Below are positions 1 through 5,710 of a stretch of 8,688 bases of DNA, piece by piece. The DNA lies in the NCBI GenBank assembly GCA_028821815.1, contig JAPKEY010000054.1, positions 1 to 8,688 of the forward strand, written 5' to 3'. The first letter of the stretch is position 1, and every line of letters begins with the position of its first letter. The translations under genes and the position numbers were made by a program. The stretch comes from Candidatus Poseidoniales archaeon (lineage in GTDB: Archaea > Thermoplasmatota > Poseidoniia > Poseidoniales > Thalassarchaeaceae). Below the pieces are notes generated by a model. It saw nothing but the letters and a program-made list of their open reading frames with translations, was not told the DNA's origin and did not search any database.

Positions 1-491
1 TTCTCCAAAGCCCAACACAGAATCCCAACCTGTTTACCCATGTCATCAACATAATACTCAGCTGTGACTTCATAGCCGGCCGCACGATACATGCGAACAA
101 AGGTGTCCCCTAGAATCGCATTTCTTGCACGCCCGACATGGAAGGGCCCGTTGGGATTGGCAGAGGTATGTTCAATCAGGATTGAGCCTTTGGACCCTGG
201 TCCCTTCACCAGTTGTGTAGCCAGCCAATCCATGGAGGCTCGAATATTGACATAAGGCCCAACTGCAACAGCTTGGCCCATGTCGAGTTCCAATGTATTA
301 GCAATTTTTTGAGCGACCTCATCCGGTGAGCAACCTAACTGCTTGGCAAATGGAAAGCAGGGTAGGGCGAGGTCGCCTTGACTAGCTTCTTTAGAACGTG
401 AGAGCATTTTCTTCCAAAAATCTCCTTGAACTCCAACTGAAGTCATGGCTTGTTCCAAAGAAGGTATGACTGCATCAATCAGTGCCTGCAT
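1..491 (-). CDS. argS: Arginyl-tRNA synthetase, N-terminal part (cut by window edge)
   Basis: Class I aminoacyl-tRNA synthetase that attaches arginine to tRNA-Arg in the cytoplasm. Only the first 163 residues are present; the gene continues beyond position 1. Residues 1-90 form the N-terminal additional domain that precedes the catalytic core in ArgRS, with the sequence GDLALPCFPFAK near 39-50. The class I signature region follows at 108-121 (HTSANPNGPFHVGR). The HIGH tetrad reads HVGR at 118-121, a variant I recall from other archaeal ArgRS proteins. RARNAILGD comes next, then YYVDDMGKQ around 146-154, both typical of ArgRS. The start ATG lies four bases after the aRF1 stop codon, with GGAG about ten bases upstream, so the two genes are probably co-transcribed. 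The family call is secure; nothing can be said about the anticodon-binding domain. Confidence 0.96.
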   Translation of the reverse strand, partial: MQALIDAVIPSLEQAMTSVGVQGDFWKKMLSRSKEASQGDLALPCFPFAKQLGCSPDEVAQKIANTLELDMGQAVAVGPYVNIRASMDWLATQLVKGPGSKGSILIEHTSANPNGPFHVGRARNAILGDTFVRMYRAAGYEVTAEYYVDDMGKQVGILCWALE

Positions 492-495
492 ACAA

Positions 496-1749
496 TCAAC
501 TCCACGGGTAACGCAGCAACGCTGCTAGACCAGCAAAGGCCTCCATCAGGGTCGCTCCTTCTTCGGTATCCATTGAGATTAGTTTGACTTTACTGGAAGA
601 GTGGCCAGCCATTAGAGTCAATTCATCCATAAGTGAAATTGTATTATCAGGATCATCTCTAATTTGATCTGATGCTGCATTACAAGAAGGACAGGGTGGG
701 ATTTCAACAAGCCGTTCGGCTGTAATCTGCCAACCATGTTGACATTGGCGACAGGTGTATGCCTGACGGATTTTTCGCAACCCTTCTGAAAGTAGGAGTG
801 TGTCGACTGCACCTTGCTCAAGAGCGCTCCGAACCATCATCTCACCATAGGTGGCTTTGGGGTGCTGCTGCATGATTTCAGTCAAAAATTGGTCAACCAA
901 TTGTCGTTCAGCATCCAATTCAATTTCATGCATCAAACCACCGGCTCTCTGAACCAATTCACGCAATCCTGATTCATTGGAGTAGCCAACATCAAAGGTT
1001 GGTTTTCGAACCAGTTTAGCAATTTCATGATGGAAGAATTCACCTTTCAACACTTGATCCTTGGTCCCACCCGGGCCACCAATGATAATACCCTCCATAT
1101 TGTCAATCATGCCAAGCCAGTAACTACTTGCATGCTCTGCTGTCCGCTTGAAAAATTTGTGCGCGTGCTCTTCAATCAATCTCTCAAAACGTTGTGCTGA
1201 CTGCCCACCTTGACGGTGCTTACCCATGATGTTGGATTGTATTTCTTCTTGGCAATGAACGGATTTTCCACTAGCCACCCCGTAGGCGGCCTCTCCTCGA
1301 TCGATGACAAAAATCCCGTAACAGGTTTTGTCAATCAGCATGTCTTCTAATTGTGTAACCTCAAACGTACTGTCGCATCGGTAGCGAAAGGATCGGAAGG
1401 GTTCGGGGGGCTCATCGATGACAATCGTGGTCATCCTTGTTTTGTTATTGCCCACAATGACGTGCCCAGTGAAGAGGGCGATGCCATTTTCAGGTGTTGC
1501 CTTCATGTTGTTAATTGAGGATATTGCGGATTCAATCGCATCAGATACGTGTTTCTTGGTTTGCTTAGATTTGATATTCGATGCTTGGCCCAGTTCTTGG
1601 GACAATTGCTGACGCACATCGTGGATGGCTCGATCGGGTGGAATAATCACAGTCACAAGTTCTGTGCCCATGCCACGCATATTGCTCAAATCATCCAGCG
1701 CATTCTTTGCCCTGAGGCGGCGCTGCTGCATCTCAAGATCCTCGGACAT
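496..1749 (-). CDS. prf1: Peptide chain release factor subunit 1 (aRF1)
   Basis: Archaeal/eukaryotic-type class 1 release factor that recognises all three stop codons in the ribosomal A site and triggers peptide release. The 417-residue length is normal for aRF1. The stop-codon decoding motif NIKS is at residues 58-61, and the YxCxxxF motif (Y123, C125, F129) is also in domain 1. The catalytic GGQ loop is at 181-183, flanked by GKHRQ and SAQRFERL, which is the domain 2 signature. A minidomain zinc ribbon in domain 3 shows CxxC pairs at C333/C336 and C353/C356. The ATG at 1749 is the first start after in-frame stops upstream, and GAGGAA sits about six bases before it. It is the first gene of a minus-strand unit with argS and diverges from UMP kinase across a GC-rich 106-base spacer. 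Nothing in the protein looks broken. Confidence 0.98.
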   Translation of the reverse strand: MSEDLEMQQRRLRAKNALDDLSNMRGMGTELVTVIIPPDRAIHDVRQQLSQELGQASNIKSKQTKKHVSDAIESAISSINNMKATPENGIALFTGHVIVGNNKTRMTTIVIDEPPEPFRSFRYRCDSTFEVTQLEDMLIDKTCYGIFVIDRGEAAYGVASGKSVHCQEEIQSNIMGKHRQGGQSAQRFERLIEEHAHKFFKRTAEHASSYWLGMIDNMEGIIIGGPGGTKDQVLKGEFFHHEIAKLVRKPTFDVGYSNESGLRELVQRAGGLMHEIELDAERQLVDQFLTEIMQQHPKATYGEMMVRSALEQGAVDTLLLSEGLRKIRQAYTCRQCQHGWQITAERLVEIPPCPSCNAASDQIRDDPDNTISLMDELTLMAGHSSSKVKLISMDTEEGATLMEAFAGLAALLRYPWS

Positions 1750-1790
1750 TGCGCTTCCTCGTCCTCGGCGTCGGCTCGGCCCTCATCAAT

Positions 1791-1818
1791 CCTTCCGGCG
1801 GCGTAGCCGCCCGGGAGG
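1791..1818. promoter_or_regulatory. GC-rich hairpin in the aRF1/UMP kinase divergent spacer
   Basis: Inverted repeat seen directly: CCTTCC then GGCGGC (1791-1802), a GTA loop (1803-1805), then GCCGCC (1806-1811), a bulged C at 1812 and GGGAGG (1813-1818). This gives twelve base pairs with one G-T wobble and one bulge. It lies 42 bases upstream of the aRF1 start and 38 bases upstream of the UMP kinase start. The surrounding spacer is much richer in GC than the genes beside it. It could be a structured 5' leader for either gene, a protein-binding dyad or a barrier between the divergent promoters. Its function is inferred only. Confidence 0.5.
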
Positions 1819-1827
1819 GAAGGTGTC

Positions 1828-1905
1828 ATGAATCGCCACCGATGCGTGTACCATAATGGCGGCCCCTCTGGTCCTCGCACTTGGCGGCAGTTTACTGCGC
1901 CCTGA
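1828..1905 (+). CDS. Possible 25-codon leader ORF overlapping the UMP kinase start
   Basis: A short open frame runs from ATG 1828 to TGA 1905 and would encode 25 residues rich in R, H, G and P. It is preceded by the purine-rich run GGGAGGGAAGGTG, a much better ribosome-binding site than anything before the UMP kinase ATG at 1856. The frame overlaps the first fifty bases of UMP kinase in a different phase. It could be a translated leader that couples or dampens UMP kinase translation, or it could be a chance frame. The peptide matches nothing I recognise. Confidence is low. Confidence 0.17.
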   Translation: MNRHRCVYHNGGPSGPRTWRQFTAP

Positions 1906-2554
1906 AGTGAGTGAAAGGCATGCATGGCTTTCTTCTCTCGCCGACCTTATTTCGGCATGCGATACACCGATTGGAATTGTTGTAGGAGGCGGGGCACCTG
2001 CCAGAGAAGCGATTGAGCTCGCCAAACCTGTTCTCGATAATGTCGCTGCGCTTGATGAAATTGGAATTGCAGCCACTCGATTGAACGCTGCTATTGTTGC
2101 CCAAATACTGCAGGGTGCCGATCTCGATGTTTGTGCAGATATTCCCTCTGATGTTGTATCCGCGGCCAGAGGACTTGAGGCGCATAAAGTGGTCGTCATG
2201 GGTGGAACAAGGCCAGGGCACACCACAGACAATGTCGCAATCAGGTTGGCTATTGAAGCCAAAGCGGCCAGATGTTTGATTGCCACAAATGTTTCACACG
2301 TCTACTCATCAGACCCAAGAACTGATTCAGGTGCACGACCTATAGAATCCATGACTCTTTCCGAATTGCAAGAAATCGTAGGCCCACCCATTCATGGGAA
2401 AGCTGGTGGGTCAGCCGTCATCGATCCGATTGGTGTTCAAGCGGCAATTGACAATAATTTACCGTTGGCGGTACTCGATGGTCGAGAAATGGAACGAATG
2501 GCAGACGCGTTGGCCGGCAAACCCTTCATTGGGACACGTGTCGAGGTAGGGTGA
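1856..2554 (+). CDS. pyrH: UMP kinase (uridylate kinase), archaeal PyrH type
   Basis: Amino acid kinase-fold enzyme that phosphorylates UMP to UDP with ATP, a step on the way to UTP and CTP. Visible motifs are the N-terminal phosphate-binding loop LALGGSLL (7-14) and VVGGGAPARE (42-51). The stretch ALDEIGIAATRLNA (65-78) resembles the UMP-binding helix of archaeal UMP kinases. GGTRPGHTTDN (116-126) is the family hallmark, and ATNVSHVYSSDP (143-154) corresponds to the usual TNVDGVYDxDP. The C-terminal AGGSAVIDP, LDGR and GT motifs complete the fold. The length of 232 residues fits the archaeal family. An in-frame TGA at 1829 limits upstream extension, so ATG 1856 is the natural start. No Shine-Dalgarno sequence precedes it directly, which suggests a leaderless message or coupling to the short ORF at 1828. 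It heads a unit with the next three genes. Confidence 0.93.
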   Translation: MAAPLVLALGGSLLRPEVSERHAWLSSLADLISACDTPIGIVVGGGAPAREAIELAKPVLDNVAALDEIGIAATRLNAAIVAQILQGADLDVCADIPSDVVSAARGLEAHKVVVMGGTRPGHTTDNVAIRLAIEAKAARCLIATNVSHVYSSDPRTDSGARPIESMTLSELQEIVGPPIHGKAGGSAVIDPIGVQAAIDNNLPLAVLDGREMERMADALAGKPFIGTRVEVG

Positions 2555-2559
2555 GAGAT

Positions 2560-2874
2560 ATGGCAAAAAAGCAAAAACTCGCTGACCAAATTCGCACCAA
2601 TGTCGAAATTTCCAAGGCTGGAGAAAAAAAGCGAAGAGGTGGAAAAACCGGTTTGCCAAAATCTGCGAGTTCGAGTGCTTACGTAGCCCCACATCGCCAT
2701 TGTGCCATTTGCCAATGCCCAGTTGCACTGAAACGGGAACCACCTGTATGTGGCGACTCAAAATGTTCGGAAGAATACGATAGTCGCCAACGACAACGAA
2801 AACGGTGGAATCTTCTACTCTATATCGCTCCAGCAATTATGGTTGGCGCTTTAGTGTTGCAATTGATGTCGTAG
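2560..2874 (+). CDS. Small zinc-ribbon membrane protein, DUF2116-like
   Basis: A 104-residue protein with a strongly basic N-terminal half (many K/R, low complexity around residues 1-45). A zinc-ribbon knuckle follows, HRHCAICQCPV then CGDSKCSEEY. After it comes a basic linker of alternating R, Q and K, and a single C-terminal transmembrane helix (about LLLYIAPAIMVGALVLQLM). The order of HxHC..C, CSxxC, basic linker and one TM matches the archaeal DUF2116 family, which has no known function. The likely start is ATG 2560, six bases after the UMP kinase stop, with GAGGTAGGGTGAG upstream. A GTG at 2551 overlapping the UMP kinase stop would add three residues and cannot be excluded. The TM helix would leave the zinc and basic parts in the cytoplasm, where they could bind RNA or the ribosome; that is inference. 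Confidence 0.85.
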   Translation: MAKKQKLADQIRTNVEISKAGEKKRRGGKTGLPKSASSSAYVAPHRHCAICQCPVALKREPPVCGDSKCSEEYDSRQRQRKRWNLLLYIAPAIMVGALVLQLMS

Positions 2875-2879
2875 AGATT

Positions 2880-2887
2880 AGGAGGGG
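2880..2887 (+). promoter_or_regulatory. Strong Shine-Dalgarno site for the gene at 2893
   Basis: AGGAGGGG ends five bases before ATG 2893, close to the ideal complement of the 16S rRNA 3' end. It fixes the start of the downstream membrane protein and shows that genes inside operons in this genome use Shine-Dalgarno initiation. Confidence 0.75.
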
Positions 2888-2892
2888 ATAGA

Positions 2893-3471
2893 ATGGCAAT
2901 GATGGTGCGAATCATGTCCTTGCTTCCATTTGCCACAGGGTCTCTGTGCTTGCTATTGGTACTGGTATCTTTCTTTGGTTTCGCTTCTGGGGCCATCGAC
3001 GAAGAAATTCCAGCCCTTCCTTGTGTAGGGACTCAATCAGAGTGTGCAACGGGGATGTCGGAGGCGGACCTCGATGTGCCAGCTGCATTCTTTTTACTGG
3101 ATGTTAAACTAGACATCTCGATGGAATTGGACGATGAAGCATGGATTGGAATCGTTGATGCAAAGTACGCTGAATCCTGCCCACCGGGTGATACTGGATT
3201 GACCAATTGTACATCTTCAGATTACGTATTCCTCGCAGGCGGCCCCGATCACGAGGGAGTGATTTCTCACAATCTAGAACCAAGCAGTGTACGCTTTGTG
3301 ACCGGAGGTGATGCAGGGGCCATTGAACTTCAAGATAATACAGTCACGACAGAGTGGTCTGTACACCTCGCAACTTGGGTTGAAGCTATTCTCGCACTGA
3401 CTGGAATTGGTTTGTGTGCATCAGGAATGCACATGGCATTCCCAATGGTGGCAAAGATTCGCAAGGACTGA
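2893..3471 (+). CDS. Membrane protein with two TM helices and an extracytoplasmic Cys-containing domain
   Basis: A 192-residue protein that I do not recognise. Residues about 8-33 form a hydrophobic helix (LLPFATGSLCLLLVLVSFFGF) that acts as signal anchor. About 120 acidic residues with four cysteines (C44, C51, C96, C106) follow, enough for two disulfides outside the cell. A second helix spans about 159-186 (near ATWVEAILALTGIGLCASG), and the protein ends in a short basic tail (KIRKD) that should be cytoplasmic. The outside domain is rich in D, E, G and S with alternating hydrophobics and is probably beta-structured. Its start is supported by the AGGAGGGG site. It lies 18 bases after the DUF2116-like gene and belongs to the UMP kinase unit. 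Its function is unknown; a cell-envelope or sensor role is only a guess. Confidence 0.8.
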   Translation: MAMMVRIMSLLPFATGSLCLLLVLVSFFGFASGAIDEEIPALPCVGTQSECATGMSEADLDVPAAFFLLDVKLDISMELDDEAWIGIVDAKYAESCPPGDTGLTNCTSSDYVFLAGGPDHEGVISHNLEPSSVRFVTGGDAGAIELQDNTVTTEWSVHLATWVEAILALTGIGLCASGMHMAFPMVAKIRKD

Positions 3472-3515
3472 GCCGGTGCGTGGCTTTCAAGAACCGAATG
3501 TGGGTGGGGTAGAGT

Positions 3516-3632
3516 ATGAGTGGATTCTGCTGCAGCGGATGTGGGGCTGACATTGATGTCAGTGGATTGGAACCTTCAATCACGGAACGCAAGGTCTTCT
3601 GCGTACGATGTGGTCACACTACCACGATTTAA
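3516..3632 (+). CDS. 38-residue zinc-ribbon miniprotein
   Basis: This frame starts at ATG 3516 and stops at TAA 3632. It encodes 38 residues with FCCSGCGAD near the N-terminus and FCVRCGH near the C-terminus. The cysteines C6/C9 and C29/C32, separated by nineteen residues, are the spacing of a treble-clef or zinc-ribbon fold, so the whole protein could be one zinc-binding module. GGGTGGGG lies a few bases before the ATG and can serve as a ribosome-binding site. It follows the two-TM protein by 44 bases on the same strand and ends one base before the convergent Nog1 stop codon. Small free-standing zinc ribbons in archaea include ribosomal and transcription-associated proteins, but I cannot assign this one to a named family. 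The paired CxxC motifs and the ribosome-binding site argue against a chance frame. Confidence 0.72.
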   Translation: MSGFCCSGCGADIDVSGLEPSITERKVFCVRCGHTTTI

Positions 3633-3633
3633 T

Positions 3634-4755
3634 TCAAACAGAATCGTCCCGGATGTGCCAATTTTCAGGTAAGGAGAGCGGGTCAGTTTCACGCATTTCC
3701 CCGATTCTTTCGATGATTTCGTATCGCAACCGTTCGATACCAGCCGGTTCTGTCGCACTAATGACAAGATGGCCTGTTGCTGGATTTCGAATTTCTGGAA
3801 TCGGGCCTTCAGGGTCCTCATTCAATGCAGCCTCCATCTTACAAACTTCTGCCCATTCTTCTGCATCGATATCCTCGATGAGATCACCCTTTCCATCGAT
3901 GACAACCAACGGTGTTTGAGGTAGCAAACTAGCGACTTCATTCAGCAAATTTGTCTGCACTTCCAAACTGGTCCCACCGGTTTCTGAAGGATCCATCAAG
4001 AATAGGCAGAGGTCTCCAACGTGCTCCAATGCTGCAATCGCCTGCATTTCGATTTGGTTGCGCTCCTCCATGGGCCTATCCAGAAGGCCTGGAGTGTCGA
4101 CAAGTTGGTATTTTATTCGTCGATCGACGAAATGACCCACATGCAACTTCCGAGTTGTAAATGGATAAGCTGCAATTTCTGGCTTACCACTTGACATCGA
4201 TGCGATGAGTGCTGATTTCCCCACGTTGGGTGCACCCGCAACCACGAGGCAGGGTTCGGTTGAATCAATCATGGGCAGAGTCCGGAGTGTATCCCGTGCA
4301 TCCCGAAGGAAATCGAGATTCTTCTCGATTCGACCCATGATGCTGCAAATACGCCCATACGCTTCTCTGCGTGACTCATGCATAGGTGGGAGATTGACCA
4401 TTCTACGCAATTTCTTTGCATTTTGCTGCGAAATTTCAACACATTTCTGAGCAGCCCATTGACACGCGCCTAAACTCTGTCGATAGTAATCACAGCCCAC
4501 CGCTGCTTCGACCATGGCCACATCGAATCGGGACATCTTATCGAGACTCGGCCAGCGCCGGACCCACATAAGGAGGGTCGAGGAGAGGGAATCACCCGCA
4601 GAACCAACCATTCGGGTCATTTGCTTTCGAGTTCGGAAAGTACGATCTTTGTCGACAACGGCATCTCCTGCCTTTTTCGCCTTACTGAACGCCTTATCAA
4701 GGAGTTCTTCAACGGTCAACACGGTTGGAATGTTGCGCCAAACGACTGAAACCAT
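3634..4755 (-). CDS. Nog1-family GTPase (OBG-type, 50S ribosome assembly)
   Basis: A cytoplasmic GTPase of the Nog1 branch of the Obg superfamily, which acts in large-subunit assembly in archaea and eukaryotes. The 373 residues start with the Nog1-type NIPTVLTVEELLDKAFSKA (8-26). A long helical N-terminal domain follows to about 165, then the G domain. G1 is GAPNVGKS (174-181). G2 is around YPFTT (197-201). G3 is DTPG (220-223) followed by LLDRP, which is typical of Nog1. G5 is ISAT (332-335). The G4 guanine-specificity motif, normally NKxD, reads GKGD at 288-291, which is odd. GAGGGG lies a few bases upstream of ATG 4755. It appears to be a single-gene unit, convergent with the zinc-ribbon gene and divergent from the 4888 cluster. 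Confidence 0.92.
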   Translation of the reverse strand: MVSVVWRNIPTVLTVEELLDKAFSKAKKAGDAVVDKDRTFRTRKQMTRMVGSAGDSLSSTLLMWVRRWPSLDKMSRFDVAMVEAAVGCDYYRQSLGACQWAAQKCVEISQQNAKKLRRMVNLPPMHESRREAYGRICSIMGRIEKNLDFLRDARDTLRTLPMIDSTEPCLVVAGAPNVGKSALIASMSSGKPEIAAYPFTTRKLHVGHFVDRRIKYQLVDTPGLLDRPMEERNQIEMQAIAALEHVGDLCLFLMDPSETGGTSLEVQTNLLNEVASLLPQTPLVVIDGKGDLIEDIDAEEWAEVCKMEAALNEDPEGPIPEIRNPATGHLVISATEPAGIERLRYEIIERIGEMRETDPLSLPENWHIRDDSV

Positions 4756-4887
4756 GTGTTCCCCTCATCCCTGCGGCGGAGCCCATCCCTCTTCAAACAA
4801 GGGGCTTGAGACAACCCATCGGTTCAAGAGCAAGCAAGGATTGGGCAGTTCGATTCCGATGCCCGATGATTCACCAGACCTCCCTGA

Positions 4888-5139
4888 ATGGGCACTCTCA
4901 ATTTGGGAAGCTCTCGGCAAGCCCGAAGTGTTGAAGTTCTCGATACAAGTGGTGCTTATCGCTATATTGCACGTGACGTAATCGTCGAAGTTCGCTTAAT
5001 TGCACATATGCGACCCGCTTACATCGATGACAATGAATTGCTCCAATTTGAACGCGAAGACCAGAAGCGTCGTACCAAGATCCATGAGGATGTTGAGAAG
5101 AAAACCAAAGGTGGAGACGACGATCACCTCTGGGGTTGA
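4888..5139 (+). CDS. Small charged protein of unknown function (frame of 83 residues, start uncertain)
   Basis: I do not recognise this protein. It has a core of alternating hydrophobics (VEVLDTSGAYRYIARDVIVEV, about 15-35) that could form beta strands. A very charged region follows (EREDQKRRTKIHEDVEKKTKGG, about 55-76), and it ends in an acidic tail DDDHLWG. The frame is open from ATG 4888 to TGA 5139, and the next gene starts four bases later, so it heads a four-gene unit. No ribosome-binding site precedes ATG 4888. The frame beginning at ATG 4859 looks at least as protein-like up to about 4935 (LPEWALSIWEALGKPEVLK) and then crosses into the region in a different phase. One gene interrupted by a frameshift near 4925-4940 is therefore a real alternative. 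The C-terminal two thirds are the secure part. Confidence 0.6.
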   Translation: MGTLNLGSSRQARSVEVLDTSGAYRYIARDVIVEVRLIAHMRPAYIDDNELLQFEREDQKRRTKIHEDVEKKTKGGDDDHLWG

Positions 5140-5143
5140 ATCA

Positions 5144-5389
5144 ATGGTAGCCCATCCTGATTGGAAAATCATTGACGAACACCACTTGGAGCGCGTTTGG
5201 TCCTTTCCAGATTTCGCTTCGGCTCTTGAATTCACCAATAGGGCTGGAGAAATCTGTGAAGCACAGAATCATCATGCCGAATTCGAACTCGGTTGGGGAC
5301 GAGTTCTTGTCCGAACCTGGAGCCATGATATCGATGGATTGTCCCCCCGTGATTGGAAACTCGTTGAGGAAATCGACCGGTTGGTGTGA
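5144..5389 (+). CDS. Pterin-4a-carbinolamine dehydratase
   Basis: A small enzyme that dehydrates 4a-hydroxytetrahydropterin, recycling pterin cofactors after aromatic amino acid hydroxylation. In prokaryotes without such hydroxylases, related proteins have been linked to molybdopterin function. The 81 residues include the family pattern: W19 and FPDFASALEF (21-30), then NHHAEFELGWGRV (42-54) with the paired active-site histidines H43/H44. WSHDIDGLSPRD (59-70) follows, with H61 and D70 matching the other conserved catalytic positions. The start was set at ATG 5144 because family members begin a few residues before the first W and the preceding gene ends at 5139. It sits four bases after the previous gene and four bases before the [2Fe-2S] gene. 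No hydroxylase is visible in the window, so its substrate here is open. Confidence 0.9.
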   Translation: MVAHPDWKIIDEHHLERVWSFPDFASALEFTNRAGEICEAQNHHAEFELGWGRVLVRTWSHDIDGLSPRDWKLVEEIDRLV

Positions 5390-5393
5390 TGAG

Positions 5394-5708
5394 ATGGTTG
5401 GGTTCAATCGGCATATGTTCTTCTGTGCTCATGAGAGAGACGGTGATGCGTTGCGCGGCTGCTGTGCTGCCAAGAGAAGTTTGGCCTTGATGAAGGCGGT
5501 TAAGACTGCAGCCAAGGCTGAAGGAATATCTAATATTCGAGTACAGAAATCCGGTTGCTTGGATCAATGTGAACGTGGAATTTCTTGTGTAGTTTACCCA
5601 GAGGGTGTGTGGTACACTCTCACTGGGGAAGAAAACATCCCGGAACTACTTGAGCATCTTCGCTCAGGAACTGTAGCCGATCATTTGAGGATGAAACTGG
5701 AGGATTGA
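5394..5708 (+). CDS. Thioredoxin-like [2Fe-2S] ferredoxin
   Basis: A 104-residue soluble electron carrier of the thioredoxin-fold [2Fe-2S] ferredoxin family (the (2Fe-2S) ferredoxin domain also seen in NuoE). The N-terminal strand ends in MFFCAHE with C11. The second ligand is C23 or C24 (RGCCAAKR). The remaining pair is in SGCLDQCERG at C55 and C59, followed by VVYPEGVWYTL, a family signature. An extra C65 replaces a residue in the usual GPVVVVYP stretch. The frame is open far upstream, but that part overlaps the dehydratase gene in another phase, so ATG 5394 or the internal ATG 5415 is the true start; I prefer 5394. It stops two bases before the next start codon and is surely co-transcribed with it. 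A role as electron partner of the downstream oxidoreductase is a reasonable inference. Confidence 0.9.
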   Translation: MVGFNRHMFFCAHERDGDALRGCCAAKRSLALMKAVKTAAKAEGISNIRVQKSGCLDQCERGISCVVYPEGVWYTLTGEENIPELLEHLRSGTVADHLRMKLED

Positions 5709-5710
5709 AC

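Noticed and set aside
1786..2286. Open frame of 166 codons on the minus strand opposite UMP kinase
   Set aside because: It is antisense to a gene with clear motifs, its translation is low-complexity A/S/T-rich, and it matches no family; it is a codon-bias shadow.
4514..4755. Plus-strand open frame opposite the Nog1 N-terminus
   Set aside because: This part is antisense to Nog1 and R/S/T-rich without motifs. Only the portion after 4859 is considered further, in the frameshift finding.
4805..4828. Inverted repeat CTTGA/TCAAG with inner ACC/GGT in the Nog1/4888 divergent spacer
   Set aside because: The arms are short and the pairing needs a large bulge; expected by chance in a spacer of this size.
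5000..5143. 48-codon N-terminal extension of the carbinolamine dehydratase
   Set aside because: It overlaps the preceding small gene in another phase and has no counterpart in the family; ATG 5144 fits the usual start.
5172..5393. Upstream extension of the [2Fe-2S] ferredoxin frame
   Set aside because: The added residues are an out-of-phase reading of the carbinolamine dehydratase gene, whose catalytic motifs are in the other frame.
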